Positions 1 to 8,204 of a stretch of 64,000 bases of DNA are shown here, piece after piece. The stretch is from JANQOH01 sp965243325 (GTDB taxonomy: Bacteria > Pseudomonadota > Alphaproteobacteria > UBA7887): NCBI GenBank assembly GCA_965243325.1, contig CBDEUQ010000003.1:2108001-2172000 (forward strand), written 5' to 3'. The notes beneath the pieces were generated by a model that did not search any database, had not been told where the DNA came from, and was given only the letters and a program-made list of their open reading frames with translations. A program made the translations under genes and the position numbers. Every line of letters begins with the position of its first letter. The first letter of the stretch is position 1.

Positions 1-1037
1 ACCGCGCAACCCATCGCGAAGAACGCGCGTTCCTTGTCGTTGACCGGGCGGAATGCTCGCGCCGGCCGACCGGCCCAGATGTGGTCTGCCTCGACCGTCG
101 TTCCCGGTTCGACGAAGGCGCGGGCGCCCACCACCGCGCCGTCCTTCACCGTCACGCCGTCGCCGACTTCGGCGCCCATGCCGATCAGGCACCCGTCGCC
201 GACCGTGCACGAGCCCATGCGCACGTTGTGGCCGACCGTCACGTCGCTGCCGATGACGATGGGTCCGGTATCCGCACGCGTCGCGAGAATCGAGTTGTCC
301 TGCACGTTCGAGCGCGCGCCGACGCTCACCCGCGCGCCGTCGGCGCAGATTGCGGTCGCAAACCAGACGCTCGCGTCTTCGCCGATCTCCACCCTGCCGC
401 GCACCGCCGCGTTGGCGGCGACGAAGGCGCTCTCCGCGGCCGTCGGCGACCCGCCGGCGAACGTATGGAACGGCCCGGCGCCGGCGCCTGCATACGGCGT
501 CATGGAAAGCGGCGGCAGCGTAAACGACAGGTACTCGTTTTCCTGGCGCCGCGCGCGCACGGCATCGCGGAAGCTCTCGAAGTCGTCCGGCGCGAGATCG
601 CGCACCGGCCGGGCCGGATTGCCGGCATACAGCACGCCGCCGTCCAATGTCTTGCCCGGCGGCACGAGCGCGCCGGCGGCAATGACCGCGCGCGGTCCGA
701 CGACGGACCCGTCCATGACCACGGCGCCGTCGCCCAGTACGCAGTCGTCGGCCAGGGTGCAGGCATGCACCAGCGCGTAGCGGCCGACGGTCGCCCGCAG
801 CCCGATACGGGCGGGCAGGCGGCTGTCGGAAATGTGCAGGGTCGCGCGTTCGAGCAGGCGGCTTCCGGCGCCGATGTCGATGCGTTCGCCGTCGGCGCGC
901 AGCACCGCGAGGTCGCCGAGCGCCACGTTCTCACCCAGCGTCGCCCGCCCGATCAGGGTCGCGTCGTGGCCGAACTCCGCGCCGGATCCGACGTGCGGTC
1001 GATAGTGCAGATAGGGAACCAGGCGCGGCGCGGCCAT
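1..1037 (-). CDS. Tandem hexapeptide-repeat protein (gamma carbonic anhydrase/acetyltransferase-like), 3' end outside window
   Basis: This reading frame starts at ATG 1037 and runs off the left edge, so the C-terminus is missing. It contains two left-handed beta-helix segments built of hexapeptide repeats. The first covers about residues 10-135 (GATLGENVALGDLAVLRAD-type turns). The second covers about residues 190-340 and carries the classic signature NVQDNSVL...GSDVTVGHNV. The second half has the VGHN histidine and the QDNS stretch typical of YrdA/PaaY/gamma-CA proteins; the first half lacks an obvious QDNS/GHN pair. The family includes zinc carbonic anhydrases and thioesterase or transferase-like proteins. 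Two helices in one chain is unusual, since family members are normally single-domain trimers. The function is not certain. Confidence 0.8.
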   Translation of the reverse strand, partial: MAAPRLVPYLHYRPHVGSGAEFGHDATLIGRATLGENVALGDLAVLRADGERIDIGAGSRLLERATLHISDSRLPARIGLRATVGRYALVHACTLADDCVLGDGAVVMDGSVVGPRAVIAAGALVPPGKTLDGGVLYAGNPARPVRDLAPDDFESFRDAVRARRQENEYLSFTLPPLSMTPYAGAGAGPFHTFAGGSPTAAESAFVAANAAVRGRVEIGEDASVWFATAICADGARVSVGARSNVQDNSILATRADTGPIVIGSDVTVGHNVRMGSCTVGDGCLIGMGAEVGDGVTVKDGAVVGARAFVEPGTTVEADHIWAGRPARAFRPVNDKERAFFAMGCA

Positions 1038-1052
1038 GCGGTGTGTCCTGTC

Positions 1053-1772
1053 TCAGGCGGCGCGGGCGGCTTGTACCATGGCGATCAGCGCGCGCCGGGC
1101 CTCGTCTGGAGTCGTTACCGGCGCGTCGAACGCGCATCGCGCCACCTCGCCGCGCCGGCGCAGATCGATCCCGTGCGGGTCGATTCCCGTCATGCGCCAG
1201 CCGGCGCGCTCGCTGCCCGTCGCGGCACGCGCGTAAGCGGCGACCGCGTCGGCGTGGTCGTCGTTCATGTGTTCGACGATCTCCGCCTCGGCGCGCGCCA
1301 GCGCCGGCGCCTCGGGCACCGCCAGCGCGGACGCCGCCACGCCGTCGATGGCGCCGAACCCGGCGATGAGATGGGCGCGCAGGACGGCAATGCGCCAGAG
1401 CGAGAAGTCGGCGAACCCGGCATAGCGTTCGGCGCTCGGATGGCGACGGAGAAAACGCGCCATCGCCGCCGGATCGTCCTCGGCCACGGCGCGCCCGAGA
1501 ACGCTCGCCCGCGCGCCGGTCAGCGGATCGTCGAGGCCTGCGGTGCCGTCGTACAGCAAGCTGGCGCGCGGATCGCCGGCGAGATTGGCGGTGTGCACCG
1601 CAAGACGCGAGACGAACAGCAGCGGCGCGCCGTCGAATGCGCTGGCCACGAGGACGAGAGACCCGTAGGGCCAGCTGTCGAAATCGTGCGCCGCGGTCGA
1701 CAGCACTGCGCGGTCCAGACCGCGCATCAGGCGGCGGGCCGTTTCGGCCGGCGGCGCGGGCTGCGTCTCCAT
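1053..1772 (-). CDS. HugZ-like pyridoxamine 5'-phosphate oxidase-related protein
   Basis: This is a 239-residue protein from ATG 1772; an upstream in-frame extension is disfavoured because the family N-terminus aligns near METQPAPP. The N-terminal half is a split-barrel flavin/heme-binding fold (LSTAAHDFDSWPYGSLV followed by DPRASLLYDG). The C-terminal about 80 residues, with EIVEHMNDDHADAV, are the DUF2470 domain. This two-domain plan is that of the HugZ/HutZ heme-utilisation family and of related flavin-reductase-like proteins. It lies 15 bp downstream of the stop-proximal start of the hexapeptide gene on the same strand, suggesting co-transcription. Heme breakdown is the family role and is inferred, not shown, here. 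Confidence 0.8.
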   Translation of the reverse strand: METQPAPPAETARRLMRGLDRAVLSTAAHDFDSWPYGSLVLVASAFDGAPLLFVSRLAVHTANLAGDPRASLLYDGTAGLDDPLTGARASVLGRAVAEDDPAAMARFLRRHPSAERYAGFADFSLWRIAVLRAHLIAGFGAIDGVAASALAVPEAPALARAEAEIVEHMNDDHADAVAAYARAATGSERAGWRMTGIDPHGIDLRRRGEVARCAFDAPVTTPDEARRALIAMVQAARAA

Positions 1773-1879
1773 GACTTCGAACCTACTCCGTCGCCCGGCG
1801 CGGGAAAAGCGCGCCGTCGCGCTCGCATTCGCGTTCGCCCTGCCCATATCGACAACGAGGGGGGCCGGAGGAGACCGCC

Positions 1880-2587
1880 GTGAAACCGCAAATCGCCATC
1901 GTCGACGACGATCGCAACATCCTGACCTCCGTCAGCATCGCGCTCGAGGCGGAGGGGTTCGCGACACGCAGCTTCACCGGCGGCGAGGAGGCGTTGCGCG
2001 CGCTGGCGCAGCAGCCCGCCGACCTCGCCGTGCTCGACATCAAGATGCCGCGCATGGACGGGCTCGAGCTGTTGACCCGTTTGCGCCGCGATTCGGCCAT
2101 GCCGGTGATCTTCCTCACGTCGAAGGACGACGAGCTGGACGAACTGCTCGGCCTCAAGATGGGAGCCGACGACTACATCACCAAGCCGTTCTCGCTGCGC
2201 GTGCTGATCGAGCGCGTGCGGGCGTTGCTGCGGCGCGTCGCGCTGGCGGGCGACGACGCCGGGACCGCCGACGGCGGCGACGAGCCGGCGATCCGTCGCG
2301 GCGACCTCGTGCTCGATCCGGCGCGCCATTTGTGTACCTGGAAGGGGGGTGCGGTCGCGCTCACCGTCACCGAGTTTCTCATCCTCAAGGCGCTGGCGTT
2401 GCGCCCCGGCCACGTCAAGAGCCGCGACCAGTTGATGAACGCGGCCTACGACGAACGGATCTATGTCGACGACCGCACGATCGACAGCCACATCAAGCGC
2501 ATGCGGCGCAAGTTCCGCGCGGTCGATTCCGGTTTCGCGCACATCGAGACGCTCTATGGCATCGGCTATCGCTACGGCGAGGATTGA
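1880..2587 (+). CDS. chvI: OmpR-type response regulator ChvI
   Basis: This 235-residue regulator starts at GTG 1880, preceded by GGAGGAGA. The receiver domain (residues 1-120) has the acidic pair DDD near the N-terminus, the phosphoacceptor Asp53 in VLDIKMPRMDG, and the switch Lys in DYITKPFS. The C-terminal winged helix (about 145-233) ends in the OmpR-type wing YVDDRTIDSHIKRMRRKF. The overlap with the following sensor kinase and the sequence pattern match the ChvG/ChvI (ExoS/ChvI) system of alphaproteobacteria. That system responds to acid and envelope stress and controls exopolysaccharide, motility and host association in rhizobia and Agrobacterium. Confidence 0.93.
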   Translation: MKPQIAIVDDDRNILTSVSIALEAEGFATRSFTGGEEALRALAQQPADLAVLDIKMPRMDGLELLTRLRRDSAMPVIFLTSKDDELDELLGLKMGADDYITKPFSLRVLIERVRALLRRVALAGDDAGTADGGDEPAIRRGDLVLDPARHLCTWKGGAVALTVTEFLILKALALRPGHVKSRDQLMNAAYDERIYVDDRTIDSHIKRMRRKFRAVDSGFAHIETLYGIGYRYGED

Positions 2588-4190
2588 CCGGCGAACGGCC
2601 GCGGCCCCGGGACGGCGGCGGCGGCGTTTCTCGGCGCTCACCCAGCGCGTCCTCGCGGTCAACCTGCTGGCGCTCGGACTAGTCGTCGGCGGCGTCGTCT
2701 ATCTCGACCAGTACCAGCGCGGGCTGATCCAGGGCCGCCTCGACGCCCTCGTCACCCAGGCGCGCATCGTCGCCGCGGCCCTGGGCGAAACGGTGATCCC
2801 GCGCGATCCGACGGTACCGCAGCTCATCGACGCCTACCGCCTCGGCCAGGTGATCCTGCCGCTCGTGGTCCCCGTTGGATCGCGCGCGCGGGTCTTCCGC
2901 AACGACGGCGAGCTCGTCGCCGACAGCCGCAACGCCCCGGCCCGCGTGCGCGTGGCGATACGCGAATTGCCGCCGCCCCACGCCACGGACTTCCCCGACT
3001 CGCTCTTCCACGGCCTCAACGACTTTCTCGACCGCCTGCTGATCGGCGACCTGCCCCTCCTCGTCGAGGCCAACCACCCGCGGGCGGAGTATTTCTCCGA
3101 GGCCGTGGCGGCGTTGAACGGCGGTGTCGGAGCGATGGCGCGGCGCAACGCCGAGGGCCGCGTTGTGCTCAACGTCGCGGTGCCGGTCAAACGCTTCAAG
3201 GAGGTTCTCGGCGCGCTGATGCTGACGACCGACACGCTCGACATCGAGGACGAAGTGCGCGCGGTGCGCAGCGACGTGTTCTTTCTCGGCCTCGGCGTCC
3301 TCGGCCTCACCGTCCTGCTGTCGCTCTATCTGGCCGGCACGGTGACGCAGCCGGTCCGCCAGCTCGCGGCGGCGGCGGAGCGCGTTACCGCGAAGCGGGG
3401 CGGGGCCGACGACATTCCCGATCTCAGCCGCCGCGCCGACGAGATCGGCGATCTCTCGGTCGCGCTGCGCAGCATGACCGAGGAGCTGAGCGCGCGTGTC
3501 GACGAAATCGAACGCTTCGCCGCCGACGTGTCGCACGAGCTCAAGAACCCGCTGTCGAGCCTCCAGACCGCCGCCGAAACGTTCGTCCTCGTGGACGACG
3601 CGGTGTCCCGGGCGCGCCTCCGCGACGTGCTGATCCACGACATCGAGCGCATGGACCGGCTCATCAGCGACATTTCCGCCGCGTCCCGGCTCGACGCCGA
3701 GCTGACGCGCGCGGTGTCCGCGCCGGTCGATATGAGGGCCCTGCTCGATACCCTGGTGTCGATCGAGCGCGGCAAGATCGGCGAAGACGGGCCGCGCATA
3801 GTCTTCGAAGCCGCGGGCGGCGCCGCGGTCGTTCGCGGGACCGAGGACCGGCTGGGTCAGGTGTTCCTCAACCTCATCGACAACGCCATCTCCTTCAGCC
3901 CGCCGCGGGGGGTCATTCGCGTCCGCCTCAAGGCGGGCGCCGATGTCGTCCAGGTTTTCGTCGACGACGACGGGCCGGGGCTGCCGCCGGGCAAGCTCGC
4001 GGCGATCTTCGACCGCTTCTACAGCGAACGCCCGCCCGGTGAGGCGTTCGGCCTGCATTCCGGCCTCGGCCTCAACATCGCCCGGCGTATCGTCGAAGCG
4101 CACGGCGGCAGTCTGCACGCGGAAAACCGCGCCGGCACGGTACCCGACTCCGTTGCCGGCGCGCGCTTCGTCGTTCGCCTGCCCTACTGA
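2556..4190 (+). CDS. chvG: Sensor histidine kinase ChvG
   Basis: The start chosen is ATG 2556, which overlaps the end of chvI by 32 bp and gives 544 residues. Features in order are an Arg-rich cytosolic start, TM1 (about 28-50), a periplasmic sensor region with the ChvG-type segment IRELPPPHATDFPDSL, TM2 (about 235-258), HAMP, HisKA with the phosphoacceptor His in FAADVSHELKNPLSS (about residue 327), and HATPase_c with NLIDNAISFSP, DDDGPGLPP and HSGLGLNIARRIVEAHGG. All catalytic boxes are intact. It should phosphorylate the adjacent ChvI. Translational coupling by overlap is evident. Its stop codon overlaps the tail of the convergent MetE-like gene by 7 bp. Confidence 0.93.
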   Translation: MASAIATARIDRRTAAAPGRRRRRFSALTQRVLAVNLLALGLVVGGVVYLDQYQRGLIQGRLDALVTQARIVAAALGETVIPRDPTVPQLIDAYRLGQVILPLVVPVGSRARVFRNDGELVADSRNAPARVRVAIRELPPPHATDFPDSLFHGLNDFLDRLLIGDLPLLVEANHPRAEYFSEAVAALNGGVGAMARRNAEGRVVLNVAVPVKRFKEVLGALMLTTDTLDIEDEVRAVRSDVFFLGLGVLGLTVLLSLYLAGTVTQPVRQLAAAAERVTAKRGGADDIPDLSRRADEIGDLSVALRSMTEELSARVDEIERFAADVSHELKNPLSSLQTAAETFVLVDDAVSRARLRDVLIHDIERMDRLISDISAASRLDAELTRAVSAPVDMRALLDTLVSIERGKIGEDGPRIVFEAAGGAAVVRGTEDRLGQVFLNLIDNAISFSPPRGVIRVRLKAGADVVQVFVDDDGPGLPPGKLAAIFDRFYSERPPGEAFGLHSGLGLNIARRIVEAHGGSLHAENRAGTVPDSVAGARFVVRLPY

Positions 4191-5365
4191 TCCGCCGTCG
4201 GCGTGCGCCCCCACAGCCGCGCGCTCGCCAGCGCGGCGCCGTCGGCGAGCGCGCTGAGCTTTGCCCACACCACGTCCGGCGCGACGAACGCATCGCCCGC
4301 GGCGGTGGCGAAACCGCAATCGGTGCCGGCGATGACGCGGGTCCGGTCGCCCACCGCGCGCACCGCGCGCTCCAGGCGTTCGGCGACGAGCGCCGGGTGC
4401 TCGACGTAGTTGGTCACCGTGTCGATCGCACCGGGGATGAGGATCATGCCGTCGGGCAGGGGCTGCGTCTGAAAGACGTCGATTTCGTGCGCATGGCGGG
4501 GGTTGGCGAAGGGCAGCGACAGCGCGCCCGCCTTGGCCTCGTAAAGCAGCGGCACGATGTCGGGACATTCGATGTCGAACGCGTGCGGACTGTTGCGGTT
4601 GCCGTAGCAGGCGTGCAGCCGCACGCGTTCGCGCGGGATGTCGGCGACCGCGGCGTTGATCGCCGCGATGTGCATGCCGACGAAGTCGAGAAACTCCGAT
4701 TTCGTGTTGTGCTGAAAGAAGCAGGCGCGCTCCATGGCAAGGTCGGGAGCGTCGACCTGAATCGTGAAGCCGCGCGCGGCCACGGCGTCGTATTCGACCT
4801 TCAGCGCTTTCGCCAGCGCGAAGAGATATGCCTCGTGACTGTCGTAGTGCCGGTTCTCCATGGTCGTGGCGACGATGCCGGGCGAGGCCACCGTCATGAA
4901 CGTGTCGACGAAGGCGCCCGGGCGGGCGGCGAGGGCGCGCTCGAACGCGTCGCACTCCGCTTGCGCGCGGTCGAGCGAGGCGTACGCCACCGGTCCCTCC
5001 GCCGCCGGCGCGTCGAACAGCCGCGCCCGGCGCATGCCGTGGCTCTCGATCCAGTCGCGCCAGCCGGGGAATTCCACGGCGTCGCGGAACAGCGGCCGGT
5101 TCGATCGCCCCGAGAAGCCGCTCATCCGCCGGCTGACATAGGTCGAGAAGCTCACGCGCGGCAGTTCGCCGTCGCCGCCGATGTCCACGCCGGCCGCGAC
5201 CTGCGAGTCCACGAGCGCCGCCATCTCCCGGTCCACCTCGTCGGCGAAGGCGCGCGCGTCGACGGGCTCGCCGTCGTCTTCGGCAAGCAGCATCGCCGTC
5301 AGCGCGGGCCCGCGCGGCAGGCTGCCGATGTGCGTGGTGAGAATCCGTTCGTTTCCGGTCTTCAT
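4184..5365 (-). CDS. Cobalamin-independent methionine synthase (MetE C-terminal domain) family protein
   Basis: This protein has 393 residues from ATG 5365. It corresponds to the C-terminal catalytic barrel of MetE only, as in the stand-alone MetE-like/epoxyalkane CoM-transferase group. The N-terminus has TTHIGSLPR. The zinc ligand set is recognisable as His and Cys in RLHACYGN (about residues 245-255) and Cys in GTDCGFATA near the C-terminus. The conserved motifs imply a zinc-dependent thiol alkyltransferase. The natural methyl donor and acceptor cannot be read from sequence, because this short form often accepts substrates other than methyl-tetrahydrofolate. It is followed on the same strand by the hydrolase gene order 6596-5384, so it may be the last gene of that operon. 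Confidence 0.82.
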   Translation of the reverse strand: MKTGNERILTTHIGSLPRGPALTAMLLAEDDGEPVDARAFADEVDREMAALVDSQVAAGVDIGGDGELPRVSFSTYVSRRMSGFSGRSNRPLFRDAVEFPGWRDWIESHGMRRARLFDAPAAEGPVAYASLDRAQAECDAFERALAARPGAFVDTFMTVASPGIVATTMENRHYDSHEAYLFALAKALKVEYDAVAARGFTIQVDAPDLAMERACFFQHNTKSEFLDFVGMHIAAINAAVADIPRERVRLHACYGNRNSPHAFDIECPDIVPLLYEAKAGALSLPFANPRHAHEIDVFQTQPLPDGMILIPGAIDTVTNYVEHPALVAERLERAVRAVGDRTRVIAGTDCGFATAAGDAFVAPDVVWAKLSALADGAALASARLWGRTPTADQ

Positions 5366-5383
5366 GCGTGCCCCCGCTGTCGG

Positions 5384-6247
5384 TTACGCCGCAGCGCCGG
5401 CGCCGCGGCAGATGGCGTCGAGCACCGGCAGCAGGTGCTCACGAAAGCGCGCCGGGTTCTCCGACATCGGAAAATGGCCGAGCGCCGGCATGATCGTCGT
5501 CTCGGCGCCGGGGATCGCCGCCGCCGTCCGCCGCGTGTCTTCCGGCGTGCACGAGAAGTCGTACTCGCCGGTCAGCAGGTAGAGCGGACAGGCGGCGGTA
5601 TCGATCGTCGCCAGGCGGCCGCGGAGGTCCGAGTCGGCGCGGTAGAAATGCAGGTCTCCCTTGAAGACGCCGGGGCCGCTTTGCATGTACGCCCACAGCG
5701 TTTCCCACCGCGCCTCGGCCGGGCTCTGCGGCGCGACGAGACCGGACACCAGCGCCGCGCACACTTCGCCGCCGTGCACGTCGGCCCGGTGCAGCCAGTC
5801 GGTGTCGTACCACGGTGTCTGGTGATCGGCGGCCTCGAGGCCGATCGCGGCGCGGAAGCGCGGCCCGTGCGCCGCCGCCAGCCAGAGCGCCAGCCGTCCG
5901 CCCATCGAGCAGCCCATGACCACCGGCCGGTCCAGTCCAAGGCCGTCCGTCACGGCGAGAACGGTGGCCGTGTAGCGCTCGGCGGTGAGGCGGTATTCCT
6001 CGTCCTGCCAGCCCGCCGGCGGCAATGACTTGCCGTGCCACGGCATGTCGAAGGCGATGACGCGGAACCGGTCGGTCACCGCCGCATCCGTCATCAGGTG
6101 GCGGAACTGCTGCCCGTCGGCGCCGGCCGTGTGCAGGCACAGAAGCGGAATGCCGCGTCCCGCTTCCTCGAAGTAGATCCGCAGAGGCACGCCGTCGGCG
6201 GCGAGGCGCACGTAGCGCCCGACGATCGGTTCGAGTTCAGCCGCCAT
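5384..6247 (-). CDS. Alpha/beta hydrolase
   Basis: This is a 287-residue alpha/beta-hydrolase-fold protein. The oxyanion region LCLHTAGADG lies near residue 36, FDMPWHG near 70, the nucleophile elbow GCSMGG at about residue 114-119, a probable acid in GEYDFSC (about 228) and the catalytic His in GHFPMSE (about 260). The triad appears complete. The start ATG 6247 overlaps the end of the upstream small gene by 11 bp, and the pair is probably translated as a unit. No signal peptide is seen, so it acts in the cytoplasm. The fold is typical of C-C hydrolases, haloperoxidase-like esterases and lactonases. The substrate is unknown. Confidence 0.87.
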   Translation of the reverse strand: MAAELEPIVGRYVRLAADGVPLRIYFEEAGRGIPLLCLHTAGADGQQFRHLMTDAAVTDRFRVIAFDMPWHGKSLPPAGWQDEEYRLTAERYTATVLAVTDGLGLDRPVVMGCSMGGRLALWLAAAHGPRFRAAIGLEAADHQTPWYDTDWLHRADVHGGEVCAALVSGLVAPQSPAEARWETLWAYMQSGPGVFKGDLHFYRADSDLRGRLATIDTAACPLYLLTGEYDFSCTPEDTRRTAAAIPGAETTIMPALGHFPMSENPARFREHLLPVLDAICRGAGAAA

Positions 6248-6596
6248 CGCGCAGCACCGCCAGCATGTCCTTGAAATAGCGCAGGTGGCGCATGAACGCG
6301 GCGATGTCGCCTTCGACCGTCGCCCGCCCGCCGCTCGTCATGGCGAGAATGTCGTGCCAGCCGGCCTCCGGCACCGGTTCGCGGAAGCGTTGCCAGGCGT
6401 CCGCGGAGGCGCGGACGGCGAAGACCCGGGCCTGCAGCGGCCGCGCGCCGCGCGCCACCGACTCGACGCGGCCGGCGGCGATGGCGACGCAGTACTCCTC
6501 GCCGCCGCATGCCAGCAGCACGGTGCCGCTGAACAGCCGGCCGCGGCGGACGAGCCCGGCGTCGGCGTTGACCCGCTCGGCGAGTTTTTCGAACAT
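6237..6596 (-). CDS. Small conserved protein, partner of the alpha/beta hydrolase (possibly SCP2-like)
   Basis: This is a 119-residue soluble protein from ATG 6596. I do not recognise a diagnostic catalytic motif. It has an alternating beta pattern early (FSGTVLLACGGEEYCVAI), a middle segment ending in WHDILAMTSGG, and a helical tail (DIAAFMRHLRYFKDMLAVL). The overall size and pattern, plus the fused-operon position before a hydrolase, resemble SCP2/sterol-transfer-like small proteins that bind hydrophobic ligands. This is inference from pattern only. It overlaps the following hydrolase by 11 bp and is divergently transcribed from the acyl-CoA synthetase 59 bp away, so a shared divergent promoter region is likely. 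Confidence 0.6.
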   Translation of the reverse strand: MFEKLAERVNADAGLVRRGRLFSGTVLLACGGEEYCVAIAAGRVESVARGARPLQARVFAVRASADAWQRFREPVPEAGWHDILAMTSGGRATVEGDIAAFMRHLRYFKDMLAVLRDGG

Positions 6597-6655
6597 GCGC
6601 CCGCGATTTCCCCTTCCCGCACCCCCTTCGCGCCCCCTGTTACAACGGCGAAACC

Positions 6656-8197
6656 ATGCAGAACAACATCGGGCTGTTCCTGAGCAAGCGTGCGCATCTG
6701 AATCCGTCTCTCGAGGGAATGGTCGACGCCGATTCCGGCCGCCGCCTGAGCTACGCCGAGGTCAACGAGCGCGCCAACCGCACCGCCCATGCGCTGAAGG
6801 CGCTCCACGTCCGGCCCGGCGACCGGGTCGCCCTGCTGATGCTCAACTGCCCCGAGTTCTTCGAGAGCTTTTTCGCGCTGGCCAAGATCGGCGCCGTCGT
6901 CGTACCGCTAAACGTCCGCCTCGTCGCCGACGAGCTCGCCTGGATTCTCGAGGATTCCGGCGCCTGCACGCTGATTTACGGCGAGGAGTTCCGGCCGCTC
7001 GTCGCGCACCTCCACGCCCGTTCCGGCGATGTCGGCGTGCACCGCTGGATTCACGTCGCGCCGGCCGAGACGGATGCCTTCGCGCTCGACTACGCCGCGC
7101 TGCAGGCGGCCGCGCCGCTCGACGAACCGCCGATCGGCGCCGCCGGCGACGACCATCTCTACATCATGTACACCTCGGGCACGACCGGGCTGCCGAAGGG
7201 CGCCGTGCACACGCACGACAGCGCGATGTGGGCGTGCATCACGCTCAACGCCACCGCGGACATGCGGCTCAGGGACCGCTACCTGGTCGCGTTGCCCGCC
7301 TACCACGTCGGCGCGTTGAGCCCGGTCACCGCGAACGTGCATCGCGGCGTCACGAACGTTCTGATGCGCAGCTTCGATCCGACTCTGGCCTGGCGGCTGA
7401 TCGAGGCGGAGCGCATCGACAACATGATCGCCGTGCCCGCCATGCTCAATTTCATGCACCAGGTCGCGGCGGCGGACGAGGTGGACGCAAGCCGCCTGCG
7501 CTGGATCATGTGCGGCGGCGCGCCGGTGCCGGTGACCACCGTGGAGGACTACGCCGGGCGCGGCATCGCCGTCGTCGAGGTCTATGGCATGACCGAGTGC
7601 TGCGGGCCCGCCTGCCTGATCGACCCGGAGGACGCGCCGTCGCGACCGGGGTCCACGGGCAAGCCGTTCTTCCACACCGAAGCGCGCGTGGTCGACGCCG
7701 AGGGGCGCGAGATGCCGCGGGGCGAACCGGGGGAAATCGTCCTCAAGGCGCGTCACAACATGAAGGAGTACTGGCAGAACCCCCGCGCCACCCGCGAAGC
7801 GCTGCGCGACGGCTGGCTGCGCACGGGAGACGTTGCGACCATGGACGCCGACGGCTTCCTGCGCATCGAGGACCGCGTCAAGGACATGATCATCTCGGGT
7901 GGCGAGAACGTCTACCCGGCGGAGGTCGAGAACGTCGTCCTGTCGCATCCCGGCGTCCGCGAGGTCGCGGTCATCGGCCAGTCCAGCGACCGTTGGGGAG
8001 AGGTTCCGGTAGCCGTGGTCGTCGCCCGCGACGCGGCGCTCCGTGCCGAGGACGTGTTCGCCCACTGCGCCGGCCGGCTCGCCCGCTTCAAGCTGCCGAA
8101 GGCGGTGGAGCTGATCGACGAAATTCCGCGCAATCCTACGGGCAAGGTGCTGAAGCACGTCCTGCGCGAGCGGTTTCCGGGACCGGCGCCGGAGTGA
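6656..8197 (+). CDS. Acyl-CoA synthetase (AMP-forming), FadD-like
   Basis: This 513-residue ANL-superfamily enzyme activates a carboxylic acid to its CoA thioester through an acyl-adenylate. The phosphate-binding loop YTSGTTGLPKGA is at about residues 170-181. The A5 motif is VYGMTECCG near 312, and A8 is WLRTGDVATMDADGFL followed by RVKDMIISGGENVYP near 400-420. The C-terminal catalytic lysine lies in PRNPTGKVLK. The motifs are complete and the length is normal. The GGENVYP form is typical of medium/long-chain and aryl acid ligases. It is divergent from the hydrolase operon. A link to the CoA-transferase and carboxylase genes downstream is plausible but not shown. Confidence 0.92.
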   Translation: MQNNIGLFLSKRAHLNPSLEGMVDADSGRRLSYAEVNERANRTAHALKALHVRPGDRVALLMLNCPEFFESFFALAKIGAVVVPLNVRLVADELAWILEDSGACTLIYGEEFRPLVAHLHARSGDVGVHRWIHVAPAETDAFALDYAALQAAAPLDEPPIGAAGDDHLYIMYTSGTTGLPKGAVHTHDSAMWACITLNATADMRLRDRYLVALPAYHVGALSPVTANVHRGVTNVLMRSFDPTLAWRLIEAERIDNMIAVPAMLNFMHQVAAADEVDASRLRWIMCGGAPVPVTTVEDYAGRGIAVVEVYGMTECCGPACLIDPEDAPSRPGSTGKPFFHTEARVVDAEGREMPRGEPGEIVLKARHNMKEYWQNPRATREALRDGWLRTGDVATMDADGFLRIEDRVKDMIISGGENVYPAEVENVVLSHPGVREVAVIGQSSDRWGEVPVAVVVARDAALRAEDVFAHCAGRLARFKLPKAVELIDEIPRNPTGKVLKHVLRERFPGPAPE

Positions 8198-8204
8198 GAA
8201 GGCC

